Positions 52,222 through 60,317 of a stretch of DNA of 64,000 nt are shown here, one piece after another. Within the stretch, counting starts at the first letter, position 1. The number at the start of each line of letters is the position of its first letter. A model generated the notes under the pieces. That model saw only the letters and a program-made list of their open reading frames with translations. It did not search any database and was not told the origin of the DNA. Position numbers and translations under genes: made by a program. This DNA comes from DATARH01 sp036268075 (lineage in GTDB: Bacteria; Pseudomonadota; Alphaproteobacteria; ATCC43930; CGMCC-115725): the NCBI GenBank assembly GCA_036268075.1, contig DATAUV010000015.1:62001-126000 (forward strand). The letters run 5' to 3'.

Positions 52222-53397
52222 ATGAGCCGGAGCCCCACCGCCATCGTCGTCGCCCTCGGCACGACCCAGACCCTCGCCTGGGCGTCGAGCTTCTATCTGC
52301 CGGCGATCCTCGGCGCCCCGATCGCCCAGGGGCTGGGGATCGCGCCGAGCGTCTTCTTCGGCATCTTCTCCGGCGCGCTCCTGCTGTCGGGGTCGCTGGC
52401 GCCGCTGGTCGGGCGAGTGATCGATCGGCACGGCGGACGTGCCGTTCTGGCGGGATCGAACATCGCGATCGGCGTCGGGCTGGCGATGCTGGGGCTGTGC
52501 CGGGGGGTCCCGAGCCTCATCGCGGCCTGGGCGGTGATCGGGATCGGCACGGCGATGGGGCTTTACGACCCCGCCTTCGCCGCGCTGACCCGGCTCTACG
52601 GCCTTGGCGCGCGCTCGTCGATCACCGGGATCACGCTGATGGCCGGGTTTGCCAGCACGATCGGCTGGCCGCTTTCGGCGTGGTGGCTGCATGATTTCGG
52701 CTGGCGCGAGACCTGCCTGATCTGGGCCGCGGTCAACCTTGTGATCGCGATGCCGCTCAACTGGTGGATCCTGCCGCCCGCGCGCCTCCACCCGCCGCTT
52801 GCGAAAAAGACCCTAGACGAGCCGGACATCGAATCGCCCCCCGGCGCGATGCTGATCCTCGCGTTCTTTTTCTCGGCGACGCGGTTTGTCAGCGGCGCCC
52901 TCTCGGCGCATCTGCCGGGCCTCCTTGAAAGCACCGGCACGTCAGAAATCGCCGCGATCGCCGCCGCCGCGCTGGTCGGGCCGGCGCAGGTCGCGGCGCG
53001 GCTCGTCGAGTTCGGCCTCCTCCGCAATTTCCACCCGCTCGTCTCGGCCAAGGCGGCGGTGCTGCTGCACCCGCTCGGCGCCGCCTGCATGGGCGTGCTC
53101 GGCCCGATCGCGATCGTCCCGTTCGCGCTCCTGCACGGCGCCGGCAACGGGATGCTGACGATCGCCAAGGGCACCTTGCCGCTCGCCCTCTTCGGCCCGA
53201 TCGGCTACGGCCGCCGCAACGGCATCCTCACCGTGCCGACCCGCATCGCCGAATCCGCCGCGCCGTTCCTCTTCGGCCTGTTGATCGGCCGGATCGGCAC
53301 CGGCGCGATCGCGGTCACCGCCGGGATTTGCCTCGCCGCCTTCGCCTCGCTGTGGCTGCTCCGGGTGCGCGCGGCGCCGATCGCCGCCACCGATTGA
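52222..53397 (+). CDS. MFS transporter
   Basis: 391 residues with twelve hydrophobic segments. The loop 2-3 motif is GRVIDRHGGRAVLAG, the canonical MFS motif A region. Absence of long hydrophilic insertions fits a small-molecule exporter. Possible partner of the adjacent GNAT enzyme (10-bp gap), as in detoxification pairs, but the substrate is unknown. ATG start; no regulator is adjacent. Confidence 0.88.
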   Translation: MSRSPTAIVVALGTTQTLAWASSFYLPAILGAPIAQGLGIAPSVFFGIFSGALLLSGSLAPLVGRVIDRHGGRAVLAGSNIAIGVGLAMLGLCRGVPSLIAAWAVIGIGTAMGLYDPAFAALTRLYGLGARSSITGITLMAGFASTIGWPLSAWWLHDFGWRETCLIWAAVNLVIAMPLNWWILPPARLHPPLAKKTLDEPDIESPPGAMLILAFFFSATRFVSGALSAHLPGLLESTGTSEIAAIAAAALVGPAQVAARLVEFGLLRNFHPLVSAKAAVLLHPLGAACMGVLGPIAIVPFALLHGAGNGMLTIAKGTLPLALFGPIGYGRRNGILTVPTRIAESAAPFLFGLLIGRIGTGAIAVTAGICLAAFASLWLLRVRAAPIAATD

Positions 53398-53431
53398 TTG
53401 CGTAGCTCGGTTTCGGCTAGCGTGAAACGCG

Positions 53432-53563
53432 ATGCCGGACTTGCCGAAACCCGAAGGCATTCCAGATAACTGGATCGAGAAGCCGACCGTCGCGCCGGGC
53501 CGGAGGCGCACATTCCTCTCGATCTCTTCAAGTTCCGGAGGTGAGAAATGGCCGTGGATTTGA
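53432..53563 (+). CDS. Very small ORF, possible relic of a toxin tail
   Basis: 43 codons from the ATG at 53432, ending at TGA after overlapping the next gene by 16 bp. The start (PKPEGIPDNWIEKPTV) resembles the linker I associate with polymorphic toxin C-termini, where an IP-x-x-W-x-x-x-PT segment precedes the end region. The remainder is Ser-rich and looks out of frame. No ribosome binding site was seen. Could equally be a chance frame. Confidence 0.3.
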   Translation: MPDLPKPEGIPDNWIEKPTVAPGRRRTFLSISSSSGGEKWPWI

Positions 53564-53973
53564 AGACGAAGCGCTCGCAGGCCGGCCAGCTTCGTGAATC
53601 CTGGTTGTGCGCGGTGGCGGACATTGCCGATATCGACCTGCAGCGCCGTACTTGGCTCGACCCTACGAGCCTGATTCCACACTGGTCTTACATTGAATTC
53701 GTGTCGTCGTACCCTGACCACGAACAGTTGATGCAACCCCAACGTGAAGGCTGGCTGATGCCCGGCGAATTTCGCCTTTTGGACGAATTGCGCGCGATCG
53801 TCGAAAGCTATGAACCCCCGCGGCGTGACGCATACGACAACGCCGCGGTCCTTGAGGATTCAACGTGGCACGCCGTTGCCGCCGCCGCGGACGGCGCTCG
53901 GATGCGGCTCCTTGCAACTGCCGCTGACAAACACGAGCGCGAGGCCCTTCAGGGCACAAATCGCGTGTCCTGA
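53548..53973 (+). CDS. Hypothetical protein, possible immunity-type
   Basis: 141 residues, with GGAGGTGAGAAATG giving a strong ribosome binding site. The protein is acidic and helical. LIPHWSYIEFVSSY near residue 42 and a two-part C-terminal helix region are the most distinctive parts. No family was recognised. Position directly after a toxin-tail-like fragment makes an immunity role conceivable. It is followed 5 bp later by the ubiD-like gene, so they may share a transcript. Its GC content is lower than its neighbours'. Confidence 0.55.
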   Translation: MAVDLKTKRSQAGQLRESWLCAVADIADIDLQRRTWLDPTSLIPHWSYIEFVSSYPDHEQLMQPQREGWLMPGEFRLLDELRAIVESYEPPRRDAYDNAAVLEDSTWHAVAAAADGARMRLLATAADKHEREALQGTNRVS

Positions 53974-53978
53974 ACGAT

Positions 53979-55484
53979 ATGCCCTACGCGAGCCTGCGCG
54001 ACTTCATCACCCGACTTGAGCAGAGCCGGCGGCTCGTGCGGGTCGCGGCGCCGGTGTCGCCGCATCTGGAGATGACCGAGATCCAGACCCGCCTCCTCCC
54101 GGAGGGCGGGCCGGCGGTGCTCTTTGAAAATGTCGTTCGCGATGGGGGCGGCAAGGACATGCCGGTGCTGGTCAATTTGTTCGGCACGGTCGAGCGCGTC
54201 GCCTGGGGGATGGACCGCGAGCCGCACCAGCTTCGCGAGATCGGCGAGACCCTCGCCTTCCTCAAGCAGCCCGAGCCGCCCGGCGGCTGGCGTGAGGCGC
54301 TGGAGATGCTGCCGCTCCTCAAGACCGTGATGGCGATGCGCCCGCGCACGGTCGCCGCCGCGCCGTGCCAGGAGATTGTCCTCCGGGGCGCCGACATCGA
54401 CCTCGGCCGCCTCCCGATCCAGACCTGCTGGCCGGGCGAGCCGGCGCCGCTGATCACCTGGCCGCTGATCGTCACCAAGGGCCCCGGCACGCGCCGCGAG
54501 GATGGGTTCAACCTCGGCATCTACCGGCTCCAGGTCACCGGCCGCGACACGACGCTGATGCGCTGGCTTAGGCATCGCGGCGGCGCCCAGCACCACCAGC
54601 GCTGGGGCCGGGAGAAATCCGAGCCGCTCCCCGCCGCCGCCGTCATCGGCGCCGACCCCGGGACGATCATCGCCGCGGTGACGCCGGTGCCCGACACGCT
54701 GTCGGAGTACCAGTTCGCCGGTCTCCTGCGCGGCAAAAAGCTCGACCTCGTCGATTGCCGCACCGTGCCGCTCAAGGTTCCGGCCGAGGCCGAGATCGTC
54801 CTCGAAGGCCATGTCTCGCTCGACGAGTACGGCGACGAAGGCCCCTACGGCGACCACACCGGCTATTACAACGCCGTTGAGAAATTCCCGGTCTTCCGCA
54901 TCTCGGCGATCACGATGCGGCGCGACCCGATCTACCTGTCGACCTTCACCGGCCGCCCGCCCGACGAGCCCTCGGTGCTCGGCGAGGCGCTGAACGAGGT
55001 CTTCATCCCCCTCCTCCAGCAGCAATTCCCCGAGATCGTCGATTTCTGGCTGCCGCCCGAGGGCTGCTCGTACCGGATCGCGGTCGTGTCGATGAAGAAG
55101 GCCTATCCCGGCCACGCCAAGCGCGTGATGATGGGGATCTGGTCGTTCCTGCGGCAATTCATGTACACGAAATTCGTCATCGTCGTGGACGACGACATCG
55201 ACGCGCGCAACTGGAAAGACGTGATGTGGGCGCTCTCGACCCGCATGGACCCGGTGCGCGACACGACCCTCGTCGACAACACGCCCATCGACTACCTCGA
55301 CTTCGCCTCCCCCGAAAGCGGGTTGGGCGGCAAGATCGGGTTGGACGCGACGACCAAATTGCCGCCCGAGACGACGCGCGAATGGGGCCGCCCGATCCGC
55401 ATGACGGACGATGTGATCACCCGCGTTACCGAGAAATGGGCGAGCTTGGGATTGCCGGGTAGCGGCAAGCCGATTTGGAAATGA
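53979..55484 (+). CDS. ubiD: UbiD-family decarboxylase
   Basis: 501 residues. The N-terminus (YASLRDFITRLEQSRRLVRV) and ITWPLIVTKGPG match UbiD. EYGDEGPYGDHTGYY carries the prenyl-FMN and metal-binding residues including the catalytic Glu, with KFVIVVDDDIDARNWKDV following. UbiD decarboxylates 3-polyprenyl-4-hydroxybenzoate and needs UbiX-made prenylated FMN; ubiX is not in this window. The length and motifs fit true UbiD rather than aromatic-degradation paralogues, but the substrate is inferred. It lies a few kb from ubiA. Confidence 0.88.
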   Translation: MPYASLRDFITRLEQSRRLVRVAAPVSPHLEMTEIQTRLLPEGGPAVLFENVVRDGGGKDMPVLVNLFGTVERVAWGMDREPHQLREIGETLAFLKQPEPPGGWREALEMLPLLKTVMAMRPRTVAAAPCQEIVLRGADIDLGRLPIQTCWPGEPAPLITWPLIVTKGPGTRREDGFNLGIYRLQVTGRDTTLMRWLRHRGGAQHHQRWGREKSEPLPAAAVIGADPGTIIAAVTPVPDTLSEYQFAGLLRGKKLDLVDCRTVPLKVPAEAEIVLEGHVSLDEYGDEGPYGDHTGYYNAVEKFPVFRISAITMRRDPIYLSTFTGRPPDEPSVLGEALNEVFIPLLQQQFPEIVDFWLPPEGCSYRIAVVSMKKAYPGHAKRVMMGIWSFLRQFMYTKFVIVVDDDIDARNWKDVMWALSTRMDPVRDTTLVDNTPIDYLDFASPESGLGGKIGLDATTKLPPETTREWGRPIRMTDDVITRVTEKWASLGLPGSGKPIWK

Positions 55485-55495
55485 GGGTGTTTGAA

Positions 55496-55720
55496 CAATG
55501 AGACAGTGAGGCAGTGAGGTTAAGGTCTTAACGCGGAGGACGCGGAGGTTTACGCAGAGGACGCGGTGCGATTCGAGACTCGGCGCAGCCGGAATCCTCA
55601 TGGGCAAGAGGTTTCCGGCTTCGCCGAAAAATAACAAGACGATCGGAAGCCACGGCGTCCTCTGCGTAAACCCCCGCGCCCTCCGCGGTAAGATCTTCTC
55701 ACTGCCTCACCGCCTCATTG
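55496..55720. repeat. Long inverted repeat between ubiD and pmbA
   Basis: The left arm runs from 55496 (CAATGAGACAGTGAGGCAGT) inward through GCGGAGGACGCGGAGG. The right arm, ending at 55720, is its near reverse complement over about 70 bp. A second small hairpin (CGGCGCAGCCGGAA/TTCCGGCTTCGCCG) sits in the middle. The inner arms are related to the composite repeat at 34361-34662. It fills almost the whole intergenic gap. Confidence 0.8.
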
Positions 55721-55741
55721 TGAATGAATCCTGGAGCTTCG

Positions 55742-57106
55742 ATGGCTAATTCGCAGATGGACAAAGACTCGGCCAACGATATCGACCTCCTCCACGACCT
55801 GATCGGCCGCGCGCTGAAGGCCGGCGCGGATGCGGCGGATGCGGTGCTGGTCGAGGGGATTTCGCTGTCGCATGCGCGCCGGCTCGGCAAGATCGAGAAG
55901 CTGGAGCGGTCCGAGGGGCAGGATCTCGGCCTCCGGGTCTTTCTCGGGAAGCAGCAGGCGGTCGTGTCGTCGAGCGACCGCTCGGTGAAGGCGCTGGCCG
56001 ACCTCGTCGAGCATGCCGTGGCGATGGCGCGCGCCGTGCCCGAGGACGAGTTCTGCGGCATCGCCGACCCCGGCCAGGTCGCGCAGGACTGGCCCGACCA
56101 CCTCGACATGCTCGACACCAGCGAGCCCACGGCCGAAACCCTGATGGAGCGCGCGGCGGCCTGCGAGGAGGCGGCGCTTGGCGTATCCGGCGTCACCAAT
56201 TCCGAAGGCGCCGAATCCGGCTGGGGCCGGTCGCGGGTCGCGCTGGCCGCGTCGAACGGGTTCGCCGGCGCCTATGGCGGGTCGAGCCAGGGCGTCAGCG
56301 TCTCGGTGATCGCCGGCAGCGGCACCGGGATGGAGCGCGACTACGATTATTCGAGCGCCGTCTACGCCGCGGATTTGCGCGACCCGGCGGAGATCGGCCG
56401 CCATGCCGGCGAGCGCGCGGTCAAGCGGCTCGGCGCGCGCAAGATGCCGACGGGGCGCTTTCCGATCGTGTTCGACCCGCGCGTCGCCCGCAGCATGCTG
56501 TCGCATCTGCTGGGGTCGATCACCGGCCCCTCGATCGCCCGCGGCACCAGCTTTCTCAAGGACAAGCTGGGCCAGCGCATCTTCCCCGAAGCCATCAACA
56601 TCATCGACGACCCGCACCGCCCGCGCGGCATGCGCTCAAAGCCGTTCGACGGCGAGGGCATCGCCAACCGCCGCCGCGCGATCATCGAGAACGGCGTGTT
56701 GACGACCTGGCTCCTCGACCTCCGCTCCGCCCGCCAACTGGGCCTCACGACAACCGGCCACGCCGCCCGCGGCACCTCGTCGCCGCCGTCGCCGAGCGCG
56801 GCTAATGTCTGGCTGGAACCGGGCGCAGTCTCGGCCGAGGCCCTCATCGCGGACATCAGCAGCGGCTTTTACGTCACCGAGCTGATGGGCCAGGGCGTCA
56901 ACGGCGTCACCGGCGACTACAGCCGCGGCGCCTCCGGGTTCTGGATCGAAAAGGGGGTGGTCGCCTTCCCGGTCAGCGAAATGACCGTCGCCGGCAACCT
57001 CAAGGACATGTTCCAGCGCCTCGTCGCCGCCAGCGACCTCGAATTCCGCAACGGCGTCGACTCGCCGACAATCCGCATCGACGATTTGACCGTCGCGGGG
57101 GCGTAG
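55742..57106 (+). CDS. pmbA: TldE/PmbA metalloprotease subunit
   Basis: 454 residues. GQDLGLRVFLGKQQAVVSSSD at the N-terminus and GARKMPTGRFPIVFDPRVA, LTTTGHAARG, MGQGVNGVTGDYSRGASGFW at the C-terminus are PmbA signatures. The HEXXH of TldD is absent, as expected for the non-catalytic partner. Together with TldD (43746) it would form the heterodimeric peptidase. ATG at 55742; downstream is a convergent parE, with stops 3 bp apart. Confidence 0.94.
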   Translation: MANSQMDKDSANDIDLLHDLIGRALKAGADAADAVLVEGISLSHARRLGKIEKLERSEGQDLGLRVFLGKQQAVVSSSDRSVKALADLVEHAVAMARAVPEDEFCGIADPGQVAQDWPDHLDMLDTSEPTAETLMERAAACEEAALGVSGVTNSEGAESGWGRSRVALAASNGFAGAYGGSSQGVSVSVIAGSGTGMERDYDYSSAVYAADLRDPAEIGRHAGERAVKRLGARKMPTGRFPIVFDPRVARSMLSHLLGSITGPSIARGTSFLKDKLGQRIFPEAINIIDDPHRPRGMRSKPFDGEGIANRRRAIIENGVLTTWLLDLRSARQLGLTTTGHAARGTSSPPSPSAANVWLEPGAVSAEALIADISSGFYVTELMGQGVNGVTGDYSRGASGFWIEKGVVAFPVSEMTVAGNLKDMFQRLVAASDLEFRNGVDSPTIRIDDLTVAGA

Positions 57107-57109
57107 GGA

Positions 57110-57388
57110 CTACGACCGCCGGGCGCTGTGAAGAATGCGCATGATCTCCACGCCGTCGACGTCGCTGCGAAACATGATCCGATACCGCCGCCCGTGCATC
57201 GCCATTCGAGCGCCGTGGGCAATGTCGTTGCAACGGACATAGGCGGTTGGGTTCTCTGCGATGCGGAGGAAATGCGCCCGCACTTCGTCGATAAAACTCT
57301 CCGCGCGGACGGGATCGTGCCGCGATATGTAGTCACCGATCTCCTCGAGGTCTAAGAGCGCCCTGGGCGAAACGACGGGCGGCGGCAC
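57110..57388 (-). CDS. parE: ParE-family toxin
   Basis: 92 residues. SPRALLDLEEIGDYISRHDP at the start and RRYRIMFRSDVDGVEIMRILHSAR at the end match the ParE/RelE fold; RILHSARR is the ParE C-terminal signature. ParE toxins generally inhibit DNA gyrase. The GTG start overlaps the parD TAG by one base (TAGTG). It converges on pmbA. Confidence 0.9.
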   Translation of the reverse strand: MPPPVVSPRALLDLEEIGDYISRHDPVRAESFIDEVRAHFLRIAENPTAYVRCNDIAHGARMAMHGRRYRIMFRSDVDGVEIMRILHSARRS

Positions 57389-57657
57389 TATTTCTTGGCC
57401 ATTTTTGCGTATTTCTCCCGGAGGCGTGCAAATGTCGGTTCGGGATCAACTCCCGGTCCGCTATCAACCCCTTCCTGATAGAGGCGACGCAACTCGTCGA
57501 CATCTGGCATCTCGACCCGGCGCTTCATGGTCCAGTCGCGCAGGGCGTCGCGGATGACCTCGCCCGCGTTTGCGTACTCGCCGCTTTCGACGGCGTCGTA
57601 CACTACGTCGGCCATCGTCGCGGACAGGGCGACACTGATCCGTTCGGCCTTTGCCAT
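57388..57657 (-). CDS. parD: ParD-family antitoxin
   Basis: 89 residues. ERISVALSATMADVVYDAVE and YANAGEVIRDALRDW form the ribbon-helix-helix of ParD, followed by a C-terminal toxin-binding region. Of two adjacent ATGs, 57657 has the better spacing to GAGG. It should repress the parDE promoter and neutralise ParE. The pair is divergent from the MsbA-like gene across about 100 bp. Confidence 0.88.
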   Translation of the reverse strand: MAKAERISVALSATMADVVYDAVESGEYANAGEVIRDALRDWTMKRRVEMPDVDELRRLYQEGVDSGPGVDPEPTFARLREKYAKMAKK

Positions 57658-57760
57658 CATCACCTCTCTCTGTCCAAGGTAGCAGACATTCCTACCCCGC
57701 ACAAAACCGCCGCCCTTGCCAACCGAGCCCCTCGCCACTAACACTTCCGGCGGGGACACC

Positions 57761-59557
57761 ATGCGCGAAGACACTCGCATCTCGGCGGATAAGATGCGCT
57801 CGGCCGCGCTGGTGCGGCGCCTTGTCCGGGACTTTGTGCGGCGTCACAGCGGCAAGATCGCGGTGGCGTTGTTCTGCATGGGCGTCGCCGCGGCGAGCAC
57901 GGCGTTGCGCGCCTGGCTGATGGAACCGGTGCTCGACCGCGTCTTTGTCCGGCACGACCAGTCGTTCCTCCTGTTGATCGCCGCCGCCGCGCTGGTGCTC
58001 GCGGCGGTCAAGGGGTTCGCCGATTATGGGGTCAACGTGCTGATGGCGCGGGTCGGCTTGCGCGTGATCGCCGATGTGCAGACCGCGCTCTACACGCGGC
58101 TGATGGGCGCCGACCTCGCCTATTTCAACGCCAACCCGAGCGGCAGGCTGATCTCGCGTTTCACCAACGATGTCGGGCTGTTGCGCAACGCGGCGGTCAA
58201 CGTCCTCGCCGGCATCGGCAAGGACGCGGTGACGGTCGTGTTCCTGATCGGGCTGATGTTCTATCAGGACTGGGTGCTGGCGCTGGTCGCGTTCTTTGCC
58301 TTTCCGCTGGCGATCCGCCCGATCACCGGGATCGGCCGGCGGATGCGCCGCGTCTCGACCAATACCCAGGCCGAGATGGGCCAGATGACGACGCTCTTGA
58401 ATCAGACGTTCCAGGGCGCCCGCCACGTCAAGGCCTATGGCATGGAGGCGTACGAGGGAAGGCGCGCCTCGGCCTTGTTCGAGCGGGTCTATTCGCTTGT
58501 CGAGCGGGCCAACCGCACCCGCTCCGTCGCCTCGCCGATGATCGAGGCGCTGGGCGGCGCGGCGATCGCGGTCGTGATCCTTTACGGCGGGCATCAGGTG
58601 ATCGCCGGCGCGCGCACGCCGGGGGCGTTCTTTTCGTTCATCACCGCGCTCCTCCTCGCCTATCAGCCGCTCAAGAGCCTCGCCAACCTCAATGCCTCGC
58701 TGCAGGAGGGGCTCGCCGCGGCCGAGCGGGTGTTCGAGGTGCTCGACATCGAGCCGACGATCCAGAACGCGCCCGACGCACGCCCGCTGCGCCTCGCCGG
58801 CGGCGAGGTGCGGTTCGACAATGTCCGCTTTGGCTACCACCCCGGCGCGCCCGCGGTGGACGGCATCTCGCTGACGGTCCCGGCCGGCGGCACGGTCGCG
58901 CTGGTCGGGCCTTCGGGGGCGGGCAAGTCGACGGTGCTGAACCTGATCCTCAGGTTCTTCGACAGCGACGAAGGCTCGGTCGCGATCGATGGCCAGGATT
59001 TGCGCGGGCTGACGCTCGCCTCGCTGCGCGGCGCGCTCGCGCTTGTCGCACAGGAGGTCGCCCTCTTCGACGACACAGTGCGCGCCAACATCGCCTATGG
59101 CCGCTTCGGCGCGACGCAGGCCGAGATCGAGGCGGCGGCCGAGGCGGCGGCGGCGCACCGCTTTATCAGCGAATTGCCCGACGGGTACGACACGCTGGTC
59201 GGCGAGCACGGCGTGCGCCTCTCGGGCGGACAGCGCCAGCGCCTCGCGATCGCCCGCGCGATGCTCAAGGACGCGCCGATCCTGCTGCTCGACGAAGCCA
59301 CCTCCTCGCTCGACAACGAAAGCGAGCGGCACGTCCAGGCGGCGCTCAGGGCGCTGATGCAGGGCCGCACCACCGTCGTCATCGCCCATCGCCTGTCGAC
59401 GATCATCAACGCCGACCTCATCTGCGTGATGGACCGCGGCCGCATCGTCGAGACCGGCAAGCACGCCCAGCTTCTCGCCCATAACGGGCTCTACCGCCGG
59501 CTCTACGAGACCGAGTTCACCAGCGAGGCCGAGCCGACGCCGGCGGTGCCCGGGTGA
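57761..59557 (+). CDS. msbA: MsbA-like lipid A/phospholipid ABC flippase
   Basis: 598 residues. Six helices span about residues 30-310. The ATPase domain has GPSGAGKST (Walker A), the normal LSGGQRQR signature, ILLLDEATSSLD (Walker B) and AHRLST. The position at the head of a DUF374-waaA-lpxK block supports MsbA, which flips core-lipid A across the inner membrane. Start at 57761 (MREDTRISADKMRSAAL). The next gene begins 7 bp after the stop. Confidence 0.88.
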   Translation: MREDTRISADKMRSAALVRRLVRDFVRRHSGKIAVALFCMGVAAASTALRAWLMEPVLDRVFVRHDQSFLLLIAAAALVLAAVKGFADYGVNVLMARVGLRVIADVQTALYTRLMGADLAYFNANPSGRLISRFTNDVGLLRNAAVNVLAGIGKDAVTVVFLIGLMFYQDWVLALVAFFAFPLAIRPITGIGRRMRRVSTNTQAEMGQMTTLLNQTFQGARHVKAYGMEAYEGRRASALFERVYSLVERANRTRSVASPMIEALGGAAIAVVILYGGHQVIAGARTPGAFFSFITALLLAYQPLKSLANLNASLQEGLAAAERVFEVLDIEPTIQNAPDARPLRLAGGEVRFDNVRFGYHPGAPAVDGISLTVPAGGTVALVGPSGAGKSTVLNLILRFFDSDEGSVAIDGQDLRGLTLASLRGALALVAQEVALFDDTVRANIAYGRFGATQAEIEAAAEAAAAHRFISELPDGYDTLVGEHGVRLSGGQRQRLAIARAMLKDAPILLLDEATSSLDNESERHVQAALRALMQGRTTVVIAHRLSTIINADLICVMDRGRIVETGKHAQLLAHNGLYRRLYETEFTSEAEPTPAVPG

Positions 59558-59564
59558 GGCTGGC

Positions 59565-60317
59565 GTGAGCCCGCCCAAGCGCCCGCCCAGGCGCTGGCTC
59601 CGGCGCATCCTGCGCAGCCGGCAATCGCAGGCCGCGCTGTGCTGGCTGGTGCAGCTTTATATCCGCCTCGTCTTCGTCACCAATCGCTGGCGGGTCGAGG
59701 GCGGCGACATCCCGCGCCGGCTGCAGCAGGACGGACGCGGGCTGCTCGTCGCCTTCTGGCACGGCCGGATGATGATGATCCCCCGCGCGACCCCGCGTCT
59801 CGCCCCCCTCTACATGCTGATCTCGGGGCATCGCGACGGCCGCCTCATCGCGGGCGCGATGGGCTATTTCGACGTGGGATACATCGCCGGCTCGACCCGC
59901 CGCGGCGGCGCCCGCGCGTTTCGCGAGATGGTAAAGCACCTCGCCGAGGGCGCCTGGGTCGGGATCACGCCGGACGGGCCGCGCGGACCGGCGATGCAGG
60001 CGAGCGCCGGGATGGTCAACATCGCCCGCCTCGCCCGCGCGCCGATCGTGCCGCTGGTCTATGCGACGACCCGGCGCCGCATCCTCAACAGTTGGGACCG
60101 GTTCTACCTGGCCCTGCCGTTCGGCCGCGGCCTCTATCTGTGGGGCGAGCCGATCGAGATTGCCTCCGATCTCGACGATGACGGCCTCGAAAGCGCCCGT
60201 CTTCTCGTAGAATCGCGGATGAACGATCTCGCCGGCGAAGCCGACCGGCTCGTCGCCGCCCCCCGGGCACAGCGAGCGGCGCGGCGCGGCGCCTTCCCGG
60301 CCGCGGAGCGCGGCTGA
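59565..60317 (+). CDS. DUF374 lysophospholipid acyltransferase-like protein
   Basis: 250 residues. DUF374 features: LLVAFWHGRMMMIP, SGHRDGRLIAGAM, and GITPDGPRGPAMQ, which resemble the LPLAT acyltransferase active-site and substrate motifs, though the HxxxxD box is altered to WHGRMM. An N-terminal helix may tether it to the membrane. Its constant place between msbA and waaA implies a lipid A or core acylation role. The GTG start is at 59565 and the TGA overlaps the waaA ATG. Confidence 0.85.
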   Translation: MSPPKRPPRRWLRRILRSRQSQAALCWLVQLYIRLVFVTNRWRVEGGDIPRRLQQDGRGLLVAFWHGRMMMIPRATPRLAPLYMLISGHRDGRLIAGAMGYFDVGYIAGSTRRGGARAFREMVKHLAEGAWVGITPDGPRGPAMQASAGMVNIARLARAPIVPLVYATTRRRILNSWDRFYLALPFGRGLYLWGEPIEIASDLDDDGLESARLLVESRMNDLAGEADRLVAAPRAQRAARRGAFPAAERG

